From Bombardia bombarda (taxonomy: Eukaryota; Ascomycota; Sordariomycetes; Sordariales; Lasiosphaeriaceae): 64,000 nucleotides of DNA. The notes beneath the pieces were generated by a model that saw only the letters and a list, made by a program, of their open reading frames with translations, made no database searches and was not told where the DNA came from. Position 1 is the stretch's first letter, and every line of letters begins with the position of its first letter. The stretch covers positions 6,386,001 through 6,450,000 of the forward strand of contig JAULSR010000002.1 in the NCBI GenBank assembly GCA_030512295.1, given 5' to 3'. The position numbers and the translations under genes are program-made. This document shows, piece by piece, positions 26,815 through 38,209 of the stretch.

Positions 26815-29526
26815 TCACATGTTCATGTGATCGAGACGGATGCTGACTGCCCGCCTGTGAGCCTCAAGCTCCTCCACCTTTGCGAGCTGCATCACAGCTG
26901 ACCCAACGTTCCGGAGTCCCTGAGCCGTCAAGTTTGCGCTCGTAATGTGTTTGACAAAGGACGCGAGGTTGACACCCGAGTACTGCTTGGCAAATCCATA
27001 GGTGGCTACAACAAGGTAAATAAACTGTCAGTATCTCATCCACATCAGACAAAAAGGTAGGGGAGGAGGGGGAAGACATACGCAAAGAGTGGTTAACACC
27101 AGCCGAGTAATCGCCCACGCTCTCGGGCGTCCACTCGCCGACAAAGACACTACCAGCGTTCATGACCTGATCGACCAGCTTCTCCGCCTCGGCAACCTGG
27201 AGGATCAAGTGCTCAGGGGCGTACTGGTTGCTGATCTCCATGGCCTGATCAATGGTCTTGACCATAACCGTGATGGAATGAGCAATAGCGCCGCGGACGA
27301 TGTCAACTCTGGGGAGGGCCATAGCCTGGCGGTGGAGCTCATCCTCGATTGCCGCGAGCTGGGCCTCGTTGAGGTCAACGGCAATCAGGATCACCTGGCT
27401 GTCGACGCCGTGCTCCGCCTGAGACAGGAGATCAGACGCGACAAAAGCCGGGTTGGCGTCCTTGTCGGCGACGACGAGGACCTCAGAGGGGCCGGCGGGC
27501 ATGTCGATGCCAACACACGCGTTGGTGTCGTTGCTGACGTACATCTTGGCCGCAGTCACAAACTGGTTACCAGGTCCGAGGATCTTGTCGACCTTGGTGA
27601 TGCTCTCCGTGCCGTAGGCCATGGCCGCGACTGCCTGAGCACCGCCGGCGAGGACGATGGACTCGGCGCCGACCTTGTGAGCGACGTAGACGATCTCAGG
27701 GGTGATGCTTCCGTCTGCGCGGGGAGGCGATGCGAGGACGATCTTCTTGCAGCCGGCCACCATTGCGGGGACGCCGAGCATGAGCGCAGTGCTAGGGAGG
27801 ACAGCAGTGCCACCCGGTACGTAGAGACCGACGGCCTCGATGGGGCGGGAGAAACGGCTGCAGACGACGCCGGGCATGGTCTCGACTTGCAGGGGCTTAT
27901 CTTCTTTCTGGGCGGCGTGGAACTTGCGGATGTTCTCGAATGATGTGTCAATGGCAGCAATAGTCTCGGGGACAACTGCATCATGGACTCTGGGAATGGC
28001 GCCTTGAGCACGGGAGAGGTCAAGGACGTGGCCTTCTCAAACTTGTGGGTGTACGAGAGAACGGCCTTGTCGCCATTCTGGCGAACGTCGTCGATAATTG
28101 GCTTGATGATGTTCATAATAATCTCTGGCGATTTCTGAGACGGCCGCTTCAGGGCAGCCTCGAGCTCGGCAGCCGTGACGTTAGTCATGTCGAAGCGCTT
28201 CATGGTGATCTTGTCCTTGCTCGCTTCCTTCTCAGCAAGCACAGGCGCAGGTACAAACGCAGGTGTTGGTGCGGGTGCAGGTGCTACTACAGGCGCAGTT
28301 CCGTTAGACGCAGTCGTGATGCCCTCCTTCTCAGCCCAAATGCCCTTGGCATCGCCTGTGCGACGCTTGACCTTCCAGCTCTTGGCATCCAGGCTCTTCT
28401 CAACATCAGCAAGAGTCACGCCAGCTGCTACCACCCTCGTAAGGGCAAAGTAGATGAGATCGGCCGCCTCAAAGGCAACCTCTTGCGGTGTCGTCGCAGT
28501 GCATAGCTCCTCGGCCTCCTCCATGATCTTGGCCCGCAGGAGCTTCTCATCCGAGAAAAGACGAGCAGTGTAAGACCCAACAGGTGCCGACTTTTTCCTC
28601 GATAGCAGCGTCTGCTCCAGCTTAGGAATTCCCTTGAGCTCTCCAAAGCACCCCGACTGCTCCAGGTGGCAGAAGCGGCCCTTCTGCTGCACAACAAACT
28701 TCAGCGCGTCAAAATCACAGTCCAGTGATATCCGGACAAGCTCCTGTGTATCGCCCGAAGAAGCTCCCTTGTACCACAAGCCGCGCTTCCTGCTCTGGTA
28801 AACGCCAGTCTGGGTTCTGAGGGCCTCACTGACGCTCTCTTCGCTGCTGTAGACCAAGCCGAGGGCGGCGCCGTTCTCGTCGCATACGACTGTTGGGATC
28901 AAACCATCCTGGCGGTCTGAGCGCCAGGAAGTGGCAAGAACTTTAGACACAAGGAGCTTTCCAGCTTGGTCCTTACTTGTCGCCAAGCCCGTGGAGGGCA
29001 GAATGGGAAGAGCGTTGCACTGCGCAGTAAACTCAACAAAGCGCTCCAGGTCGGTGCCAGCGACAGGCTTGATGAAAAGGGGCGAAATTTTCTTGGCCTT
29101 GCTCTGTTCAACGAACTCGGCGACCTCGCAGGTGGTCAGGTCAAAGTCGGAGATGAGCAGACCGTTCACGTTGGCCAGATCCAGCTGGGACGAGCTGCTT
29201 CCAGAAACATAAGGGGCGACGCGATCAGCAAACTCAGAAAACTCGGGCAGCTGCTCGGGCCTGACAAAGACTTTGCGCGCACCAGCATCGAGGAGCGAGA
29301 CGATATCGTCCTTGGATGTGAGGCGGGTCACATCGAAATACGGTTCGAACTCGACGTTGTGGCGGCCCAGGAAGCGCAGGATCTTGTCCACGATGGGGGG
29401 AGTCAATTCAAAGAAGACGCAGCCAAGACATGAGACTTCCTCCCGTGTGAGACCCTCCTTGAGGCCGTTCAGCCCTGGGGGCACCGCGATGCTGACGAGG
29501 AAGGGGAGGGGGAGGGTCGACTCCAT
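26815..29526 (-). CDS. HIS4: Trifunctional histidine biosynthesis enzyme HIS4 (with an apparent frameshift)
   Basis: Catalyses steps 2, 3 and the final two oxidations of histidine synthesis. Exons 29526-27082 and 27005-26815 on the minus strand, about 878 aa after correction. Domains: residues about 200-300, phosphoribosyl-AMP cyclohydrolase (RSDRQDGLIPTVV, SLDCDFDALKF, GRFCH); about 310-400, phosphoribosyl-ATP pyrophosphohydrolase (KIMEEAEEL, FEAADLIYFALT); about 450 to the end, histidinol dehydrogenase (GVVCSRFSRPIEAVGLYVPG, KILGPGNQFVTAAK, PAGPSEVLVVAD, SQAEHGVDSQ). The first 200 residues are the usual fungal N-terminal extension. Within the dehydrogenase the frame shifts after MMQLSP at a C4 run (G4 at 27968-27971 on the plus strand); the sense continues as ETIAAIDTSFENIRKFHA in another frame, needing one more C. 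The last exon restores HSL + PTYGFAKQYSGVN, the conserved C-terminus. The Neurospora equivalent is his-3. Confidence 0.95.
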
Positions 29527-29584
29527 GGTGTGTGGTGATTATGGAGGTGATTATACAGGTGAATATAGAAGTATTTCGACGATA

Positions 29585-29590
29585 TGACTC
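29585..29590. promoter_or_regulatory. Candidate CPC1/GCN4 site upstream of HIS4
   Basis: TGACTC, six of seven bases of the general-control consensus TGACTCA, lies about 60 nt upstream of the HIS4 start. HIS4 orthologues are classic targets of GCN4/CPC1 in amino-acid starvation. The short motif alone is weak evidence. Confidence 0.4.
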
Positions 29591-29767
29591 TTTCAGCGCG
29601 AGATGTGAAATTTAACAAGGCGGTTATCGACCCTCTACTGCCACCCCTAGGTTTCCCGACTCGCGCTCCTGCATCGGCATATGGGGCTGCAAGAGCACCT
29701 AGGTAGGTAGGTAGTGTGCGAGGTGGTGGTGGTGGGGCTGCAGGTACAAAAACTGGTTACCCCTCCA

Positions 29768-30073
29768 TTAATCGCCCTGCCATTTCAGATCTTTCAGGTA
29801 AAATTTTGGCCCGTATTTCTTGGCGCGCACGGCGGGGTTGTCAACGGGTACAAACAAGCTGTGGTTCGTGCACGACCACTTTTGGACGGCCTGCTGGGTG
29901 CGGCTGCGGATCATTGGCCTGTCCGACCTTCTCCCAGCTGTGGATCCAATCAGCGCCCCTGTCACGGTTAGCTTGGCTTTGTCTAGGGTCCTCCTTGGCG
30001 CTGTTGTTCCAGCATTCATTCGAACCAAGCTCGACTTGACAATCAACCTTGCGATCGCAGCCTTTCTCGACAT
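29768..30073 (-). CDS. Possible small protein of 101 aa, unrecognised
   Basis: An ATG-started open frame in the HIS4-TAF9 divergent region, in the same direction as HIS4. The N-terminal half is basic (MSRKAAIARLIVKSSLVRM), as in a mitochondrial presequence, and the C-terminal half (KYGPKFYLKDLKWQGD) has GC-rich third positions like real genes nearby. I do not recognise a family. It would overlap the HIS4 upstream region by sitting 240 nt before its start. Could be spurious. Confidence 0.28.
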   Translation of the reverse strand: MSRKAAIARLIVKSSLVRMNAGTTAPRRTLDKAKLTVTGALIGSTAGRRSDRPMIRSRTQQAVQKWSCTNHSLFVPVDNPAVRAKKYGPKFYLKDLKWQGD

Positions 30074-30409
30074 CGTATAGCTTTGTACGATTGCAACCTC
30101 ATTTACACACAACGACAGCTCGATCAACTCAGCACATTCCCGTACACACCACATCAACCATTCACCATACCGAATCAGTCAACCATCCGTCATTACCAAC
30201 CAAAATCCCAATTGACCTACCTGTTAGCAGTGGGCTGTCAATTAAACCGAGCATCGCATCGCGACACGCGCTCGCCTTTCCCACCGCGACGTTCGCCAAC
30301 CGCGGCGCGACAGCACCACCAAGCCGCCCACCAACGTACGACCGTGACCTAATCTAGCTGAAAAGCAGCACCAGCAGTACCAGCAGCACCGCTGCAGACA
30401 AAAACCACC

Positions 30410-31369
30410 ATGTCGGCCAACGCCGCGCCCCAGACCAACGGCGTCCCGACGTCATCAGCCACGTCCAACTCCCAGACCGTCGCCGGCACACAGCCAACAA
30501 ACACCACCAGCCAGTCGACAACCCAACCGCCCTCCTCCTCACAGCAAACCACAATCGCCGCAACCCAACCCCAATCACAGCAACCCCCAGCCAAGCACCA
30601 CCACAACCCTCCCAAATAACCACAACAACAACAACCAGCAGCAGCCAGCCCCCGGCGCCGCCACAACCACAACCCTCCAACAACCCCCGCTCTCCCCCTC
30701 CGCCGCGGCCCCCCGCCCCGCGATGCCCGCACAATCGAGCTCCTCCTCACCGCCCAGGGCGTCACCGCCTTCGAGCAGCGCGTGCCGCTCCTCCTGCTCG
30801 ACTTCGCCTACAGGCACACGTCCGCGGTCCTCTCCGACGCGCTGCACCTGTCGGCGGACCCCTACACCTCGCAGGCGGGCGCGCGCCCTTCCGCCGCCAG
30901 CGGCGCGGCCCCCGTCAACGTCGGCGACGTGACCGTCAGCGCCAACGCCGTGCAGCTGGCCATCTCGAGCCGCCTCGGCTTCCAGTTCCGCGGCGGCAGC
31001 GGCGGCGGCGGCGGCACGAGCAAGGACTGGCTGCTCGAGATGGCCCGCGAGCGCAACAAGGTGGCCCTGCCCAGGCCGCAGCCGAGCGAGTGGGGCGTCA
31101 GGTTGCCCAGCGAGCGGTTTGTGATGAATGGGCTGAGCTGGGGGCTGAGGGACGTTTTGGCCGGCGGTGCGGGGGATGATGAGAGCGAGGAGGGGAGTGA
31201 CGAGGAGATGGATGGGGTTACTGGGAGTGGGGGGGCTGGGGGTGGTGATGCTATGGAGGGGGTTGAGACGGAGGATATTGGTGGGGATGGGGTCGAGGGA
31301 GGGACGATGGGGGATATCTTTGGTGATGAGGGGATGGAGGAGGAGGATGAGGAGATGGTTGAGGTGTGA
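30410..31369 (+). CDS. TAF9: Transcription initiation factor TFIID/SAGA subunit TAF9 (in-frame stop in linker)
   Basis: TAF9 pairs with TAF6 through a histone fold in TFIID and SAGA. The frame opens at ATG 30410 with a Q/T/S-rich N-terminus, meets TAA at 30617-30619, and in the same frame resumes with the TAF9 histone fold: [20 protein letters not shown], then [22 protein letters not shown] Gly-rich insert and conserved stretches follow ([34 protein letters not shown]), then an acidic tail. No ATG lies between the stop and the histone fold, and no good GT..AG intron removes the stop. Either one base change (CAA to TAA) or two compensating C-run errors (C5 at 30584-30588, C4 at 30716-30719 or C6 at 30709-30714) would open it; the alternative frame between them is N/Q/T-rich and ends PRP just before RDAR. 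Intact length would be about 319 aa. Confidence 0.85.
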
Positions 31370-32278
31370 GGGGAGTACATGCACCATTCTGCATCGCTTT
31401 ACCCTATTATCACCCCATTATCACATCCATCCTATCTATCCATTCCCCATCTTCCTTTACCAAACGCCACCCTCTATCACTAGCCAAACGATATTTACGG
31501 TTCTATATGCACCAACGGGGGCATCATTGCTTACTCTTTTTCAAAATAAAAATAACGAGAGGCCGGGGCGACACGGGGGGTGGGGGGGCGCGATTTGGCG
31601 TTCAATTAGAGAGAGGCAGCCTATCCCAACGACCCACGACGAGCTGCTCGTCTGGGTGCGACAGAAAGGGAGGAAGAGGAGAAAATGAAGACAGAGCGTA
31701 CTGGCTTTTACTCCAAGCGTTGGCGATTCGTATGAATATGCTATTGCAGGGCCATACCGTATATTTAGCCTCCGACCGGATGGCGCGCCATTATAAATCT
31801 CATGGATAGCAAAAAGATATGGCAGCTGCAATTGGATTTTATTTTCAGATAACCAGTGCCACCACCAGTCTCACCCTTGCAGGAGGATACGATCAAGGTA
31901 CGCATTTTTGGGTTTCTAAACAGCTCTTCAAAAGGCAGCATGCCTATACAAGAATCAAAATATGTCAATGTGTATGTACCCTGGCTGTATCTTAGCAACA
32001 TTTAACCAACCGTTTACGCCGCGCTATGCGATATGTATGCAGATAAAAAAAAAACACAAACCACCTTTCCTCATCCTCATCCTCATCCTCATCCTCATCC
32101 TCATCCTCATCCTCATCCTCCAGCCAGCCTCCTTGCTCTCTGTTCTATGGGTTGAACCTTCTTACAATGCGTATGCGTATGCGTGTGCTACATAGCGTAT
32201 CCTTCCATACCGACCGACTCCTCTCACTTCTTCCACATGCCTTATGTTACTTGGGTTTCGATTTCTCCAAACCACTCT
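31370..32278. other. Convergent 3' region of TAF9 and lipin
   Basis: Expected to hold the 3' untranslated regions of both genes. It includes the hexanucleotide repeat at 32069-32120. No gene seen. Confidence 0.5.
32069..32120. repeat. (TCATCC)n hexanucleotide repeat
   Basis: Almost nine perfect copies of a TCATCC unit, about 160 nt beyond the lipin stop codon. Confidence 0.95.
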
Positions 32279-34651
32279 TCACTTGACCTCCTTCTCGATG
32301 CTCAAGTTCTTCATCCCCGTAATCGCCTCGGCATCGAGGTCTTGGACTGCGATTTTGGGCGAATTCCCCTTCGCGTTCGACTCCGGCACTTGGAGCATAG
32401 CCCCAGGCTCGGCATACTCCGCCTCTTCATCTTCATCATCGGCATCCTCGTCTTCAATCGAGGACCTAATCATCTGATCCCCCTCGTAGCTGGCGCTCAT
32501 GAGGCTCCCCTCACCATAATCATCGGCAGAGTCGCGCGAGATGTAACTATCAGCCAGCCCCTCGCCAACCTCTTCATCGTCATCCTCCGCATATTCGCTC
32601 TCATGGTCCTCGTCCACATGCTCGTCATCGTCCTCATCGTCTTCCTCGTCTAAATCTTCGCTGTCGCTTGCCGAAAACTCGTCGAGCTCCATCGGCGGTT
32701 CACGCCAGTACATGAAGTCGGTGTACTCCTCACCGCCGCCCTTGATGAGCATGCTGACAGGGGGAAAGTAGTGGTCAACGACTTCCCTCATATTGACGTA
32801 GCTCAGCTTGAGCTTGTTAAGACTCAGCAGATCCAGCGAAACTTCAGCGTTGGAGTTGATGGTGAAGATACGGGTCCGTGGTACGTCCACGGTCCTGTAG
32901 GAAATTTGGTCCGTCAAACGGTTACCGAAACCAGCATAAAAAGGCGTGCGGTCTTGTCCATACAGGTTGCGAATATCGCGCAAGGTAGCCATCTTGAAGA
33001 TGTGAGGCTTACGCAGATAAATCTCGCGCCGGAGGGCCGCCATCGTTCGGTCCGGCGAAAGAATAGTCGGACCTCGCGGCAACCGGTACCCACCGTCCTG
33101 GACAACTCCAGCGAGGTATGCCCTCGTGGTATCGGACTGACCGACCGACCGACTTGTCAGATACATGATGTTGTATCCGTTAGCTGCGATATCGCAGTAC
33201 AGTTTAGCAACTCCCGCATGGGTCCAGTCTCGCCCAATCATGTTCAGCACATGACCAAGAGCGTCCGACTTTGTGATAGTCCCGTCAATGTCCGAGATCA
33301 CGACTGGAGTCTCATGTCTCCACAGATACATGAATGCAGAGCAAGTTGCTCTGTTCACCGTAAAGCTCATCGAGTTCTCGCCGGGCTTCAGCTTCAAGGC
33401 CTTCAACTGGTCACTAGTCAACCTCAAGGTCTTTGCGTAGTTCCGGTTTGGATCGCCGGCCGACTGAGGACCAGGAGAACTCGGAGGCGTCTGCAACGCC
33501 ATCTGTCCCACATCTGATTCGGACCTTCTGTGGCCTGGATGGGGAGGAGGAACTGTCATGTCGCTCCCATCGCTGTGGTATCCGGGATCCGATGCAGCAT
33601 CGATAGCCAGAGAGGGTGGGCCGCGCATAGAAGAAGGCTCCATCGTCTTCTTCAAAGCAGCATCTTTGGCCTCTTCACTGCTATAGATCCACAAATTGCC
33701 CTGTTCATCGACCCCAAACAGCGCACCGATATCATAGTTGCCATCCAGCTCTTCGGCCAAAACCTTTCGAGCGAGAATCTCCGCCCTCAAAGCGTCTTCG
33801 TCGTTGTTCTTGAACCCGGTCATATCCAACATCAAATCTCCCGTCTCAGTGATGTGGGTCGGGATGTTGACAGCCGAGAGCTCTTTTGACAAGTTGATTG
33901 CTCTTTGAAGAGCTAGTGGAGGCGCCAGAGGAGGTGGGCTGTGTGATCTATCGGATTGAACGGGACTGTCGCCTTCTGCCATATCCTCCTGCGTGTCTGC
34001 ATCACTTGCGCGTCTTCGTGCTGAGCTACGCAGAATCCCGTCACTATGGGGCCGAAGTGGGGACCAATCCCCCGACGGCAGTCCTTTGGAGAGCTCTGGG
34101 GAGACCGATCGTGGTGTGAGAAGACCTGTCTCTGGTTAGCATCGGTTGGCCCGCAACGGATGATGGTCAGACATACCATCTCGTGCTGTCGTCGAGAACA
34201 AGGTAGTTGGCAGCGGTCTGTGAAAGCTAGGGGATCGAGTCTTGCCAAGAACGCCGGGGTCATCGTTGAGGTCAAGCGAATCAACCTCCTGGAGCCCCGA
34301 TGTTCCGGGATTCTGCGGATTGAGAGGAGGACTGGAGACGGGTGAGACCAGGGGCGAGGTCTGCAAGCTTTGGGGGATATTATCCGTCGTTTCGAAGACG
34401 AAGAATGCCTCTCCCCCTTCACCCAGCTTCATGGAATATTCCTGTTTCTGGCCATTGACCTTGAACTCGACCTTCTTCTCGTACGGACGCAGGAGCGAGA
34501 ATTTGCCAAAGCGCACGTGAAAGGGAGAGCACGCTAGCGTCCCATCCTCCTGCTCAACAACGATCACATCGATGGCGCCACTGAGCGTCGCGGGGTTGAT
34601 CGAGTTCCATGCCGTCGACACGGAATCGCTGATGTTCCTGACGTACTGCAT
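32279..34651 (-). CDS. PAH1: Lipin-type phosphatidate phosphatase (PAH1/Ned1)
   Basis: Mg2+-dependent phosphatidic acid phosphatase making diacylglycerol for triacylglycerol and phospholipid synthesis; also limits nuclear-membrane growth. Exons 34651-34177 and 34125-32279 (51-nt intron), 773 aa. The N-LIP domain begins at residue 1 (MQYVRNISDSVSTAWNSINP..LSGAIDVIVVEQEDGTL..SPFHVRFGKF). The C-LIP HAD-like domain has the catalytic DxDxT motif in VVISDIDGTITKSDALGH (about residues 433-450), followed by DWTHAGVAKLYCDIAANGYN and YLTSRSVGQ. The C-terminus is strongly acidic (E/D runs) as in yeast Pah1. The start at ATG 34651 matches the family exactly; an earlier in-frame TTG is not needed. The exon junction RDG+LLTPRSVSPELSKG keeps frame, with five Gs at 34069-34073. 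Confidence 0.96.
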
Positions 34652-36626
34652 GGTCCGCAGCGGGAGATTGTCGTCGCTCAAGCCTCCTCGGCACTCAGAA
34701 AGAAATTGCGAGTTGGCGTCGTGTCAGTCGAGCTGAGGGGGGGCGTTGTGGCTTTGAGGGTTTCGTGCTTGGGCTTCGCTGTTAGGCAGGATGGTTGGGC
34801 GAGCTGGGGCAAACGGGACGAGAAGCAACGCGACAAGGCGAGCGTGTCCACTCAGCCTCCAGTGTCGGTTTCGATGAGTGTTTGTTCGGGTATCAATACA
34901 TAAATACGTGTTCGAGGAAAACCAGACGGGTCGGGCCAGGCAAGGAATGCGCGTTAGATGACGAGCGAGTGTGGGTAATGTGCGGGAGTCCAAAGCGTAA
35001 TCTAAGGCAGTCGAGTCCAGGGAGCCACTGGCGAGGAGCGAAGAAAAGCAAGAAGGGAAACGACGGGCAGGTTGGGTCTAGAATAACATATGCACCAAAT
35101 GATGTCGAAAGCAAGGCAAGGTAGGAGGCAGGCAGACAAGGAAGAGGAGAGTAAGTACTGTGGTAGTGTAGTTGGAAGGTAATGGTACGTAGTACTTCGC
35201 ATGCGCCGGCCTTTCCGATCCGATAGCCTTGACCTTGTTAGCAGCTGGAGTGTCCACCTAGATAAAAAAGAAGACAAAAAAGACTGCAAACTGAAGCACA
35301 ACGGTTGAGCTGGTGTTCGTGTCAGGACGAATCGAGGAATTGGGCGCCTGAGAGTCACTGGTCGCAAAGGCAATCACGAGGGAGCCGGGCCTCAACAATC
35401 CAGCCGCTGCGCGCCCCATCATTCTTTCCTCACCCGCTCATTGCCGAGCTAAGTGGTGGGTGGATATACGAAAAGGGTACCTCGGCCCATCAAGTTTTAC
35501 CGCCCATTGTGGGCAATTTAGGGTGGTCAAGAGCGGGATTACCAGGTACCCTCTAGGTATCTGTTGTGGACAGCCCACCGGAAATTAAACCCTTGTCTGT
35601 TGGAAGGCCCATCGCTGATGTCATGAATCCTCCTCAACCGCCCTGCCTCCTTGGTCTGCTGGAAACAAAACTGCGCGGATCCCGACCTTTTACACGACCT
35701 TGAAATATGGCATCTTTGGCCTGGTGATATACCGCACAGAGTCCCTATCGATCTATTGCAACTGCGACGCCGAAATTCCGAGCTAGACGACGAAAATTCG
35801 GATTTCCAGCCGTCGTATGCCCGGTAGGTAGCTAGCGCGTTCGAGGGGACTAACACGTGCAACTCGTCGGCAAAGCGCATGCTTAAACCCCCTCCCTTCC
35901 GTTGCCAAGGTGCTTCTGGCGAGTGGCACGTTCCCGGGGGCGCCTGCGGAGACCATCGCAGATTACTGACTGGGCAAGATGGTTGTCTGATTGGAGATAT
36001 CAGAGCTGTTGCTACGGCTTATCAATGGAAGGAAGAAACTGCTGAAATGGAAAAGTCCCTTGGCCAGTGCCGACTGGATTAACGGCGAAGCGGCATTGAG
36101 CTGCTAAATATGGCCGAGACAGGTAAAGCCAAGATCAGAGCCCCGTGGACAGGAACTGGCCGCCTTTGACCAGGCTCCCGGCGCCAAACATTGATGAGGC
36201 ATCACGGGATCACCTTTGACGGGTTTTGGCGGTGAGCGAGGTAAATGGCAAAGTGAGGAGAATTGGTCCCGTGGATAGATGAATCGGGTCCGAGAATCTG
36301 GATACATACAGTGGTTGTTGGGTGTTGCGGGGTTGAGAGACGGGCTGTTAATTGCAGCCAGGTAGGCAGATAGATGATCCGCATAATCTCCATCATACAT
36401 CATGGCAATACTTGCCTTTGCAACGTTTTACGTTGTGCTCTTCAGAGACCAGATGACATTGACCCGAAGGCTTGGTTAAGGACCTCTATGCGGTCTTTCT
36501 GGTGGGTATCTATCGGCCTCTAACTCTCTAAAGTGAGGCCAAGCAATGTTTCAAGAATGTCGTGGAACAGACCTCGTTGAGCTTTCAGGTTGGCGTCTTG
36601 GGTCTGCATCAAGGTCAACACAGTCA

Positions 36627-36653
36627 GAGGCCCGGGTCCTGAGGCCCGGGTCC
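36627..36653. repeat. Tandem duplicate of GAGGCCCGGGTCC
   Basis: Two copies of GAGGCCCGGGTCC in a row, separated by one T; each carries the palindrome CCCGGG. Function unknown. Confidence 0.8.
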
Positions 36654-36872
36654 GGAACGCTGCCGACTTGGCAAAGAAACTATCGATGATGGCCCAGGGG
36701 CACCGTCAATAATCAAACGGTGGCTTCATTAAACACAAACATCCAAGAGCTCAGCTCCCTCAGCTGCGCCGTGGAGGGGGCTGAGAGGGGTAAGTACTGC
36801 AACGTCGTAAGACTGACAGAGCTCGAAACCAAAAACCTAGCAGCATATCGGGTAGAATAGATACTAACTTGA

Positions 36873-36896
36873 AGTACTGTTATTAGTACTGTTATT
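36873..36896. repeat. 12-bp tandem duplication AGTACTGTTATT
   Basis: Two perfect adjacent copies in the lipin-FN3 intergenic region. Probably a simple replication duplication. Confidence 0.8.
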
Positions 36897-38209
36897 AGTG
36901 AGCTTCGGTTTCTAGGCTGTCTCTTTTTGACAGTTTCCCCCAGTTATCCTAAAAGTTGCAGCCGAGAGCAAGATGTACATGTACTGTAAATGCATGAATA
37001 TTAAGCTTACTAACAGCGGCATTTTGGCGATGACTCAGGTTATTGAAGAGGCACCTGCTGCACTGTAACGGCTAGGTAACAGCCTGCCTGACCAGTATAG
37101 CTGGGGGCAGCTTGCGTGCTGTGATACTACATCTCGTGCAACCTACCGGCTCCTCGAGCGCTCTCGGACGGTGATCGACTGGATCAAACCCAAGGTTGGA
37201 AGAAGCAGTGGAGGTTCAACAGAGGTACTGTAGGCAACTAGCCACTTTCAGCGACTCGTGTGACTGGTAGAAGGATTTTCCCCATGCAACGACGGATTCT
37301 AGGCGAGTCCATCCTCGCCGCTCTAAAGTTCTCAAGTGAAGCGCCTCCGCAGGCTATTCCCCAACAATCCCTCACTGACTGCCGAGATCGCGGGAAGGAG
37401 GCGGGAAGGCCAGCGAGGCTGTGGTGTGGGCGACGGTGTGGGCGACGGTGTGGGGGTGGAAAAGGTGTTGCAGATTGAATGCCTGGTAGGAAGGTAGGTA
37501 CGTTATGGCTTATATATCTGGAGCAGATGGAAAGGAGGCGGTGGTGTTGGTGGTGGTACGGATAGTATAAATTTAGGTTGTGGTGGCGGTGGTAGAAGCC
37601 ATGCACACCACCCTAAAGCTTCCTCACCTCACTAATTAAATCCCACTCCACACGACGGGAGGCATCTGTAAGAAGCCATGGCACCAACGTACGCACATTC
37701 GGGCACAGCGAACAAGAAGCGGAACAAGCTGTGGATCTCGGTGGTTGCTGATTTATGGACTAACCTAAGGTCCTAAGGTAGGTAATCATGAAGTAGTTTC
37801 GCAACTCATGTCTGCCATGCTCGAGCCACGCAGCCGCATTTGCATTTTCCATGTTCTCTACGAAGTACCTACTGAGGATAGTGTAGGGGCCCATTCACGC
37901 TAGGATACCTACTATAGTAAGGTAAACCCGGCCACCCACACGCAAAAGCGAACAGAGTCGCAGTCGAGACTAAGACGAAAGTCATTTTACGTGTCGCCCA
38001 TTTTTCTTCTCCGATATATTTCTGCGATTGATTCGTCGTCTTCTCTTCTTAACCCACACACCCACACACCCCCCCCCCCTCCCTCCCTCCCTCCTCCCCA
38101 CCCCTCCGTCGTATCCTTTCCTTTTCCGCCCCGACTGGACGACGACGACCACGACGACTACTCGATCCCTCTCCTCGACATTGGGACCTCAACCTATCGC
38201 TGCACCGAT

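Larger units (their letters stand above)
34652..38209. other. 3.6-kb divergent intergenic region
   Basis: Between lipin and the fibronectin-III gene, divergent. No convincing gene; open frames such as 35539-35880 (-) and 37238-37606 (-) have no recognisable content. It holds short direct repeats (36627-36653; 36873-36896), a GGGCGACGGTGTGGGC-type repeat near 37427-37455, TAGGTA motifs and a C-rich tract (38060-38100) just before the next gene. Confidence 0.5.

Noticed and set aside
27089..27943. 284-codon plus-strand open frame
   Set aside because: Antisense of HIS4; Asp/Gly/Val-rich shadow.
34069..34073. A suspected frameshift near the start of lipin exon 2
   Set aside because: On recounting there are five bases in the run, and with the 51-nt intron removed the frame runs on without a break (LLTPRSVSPELSKGLPSGDW).
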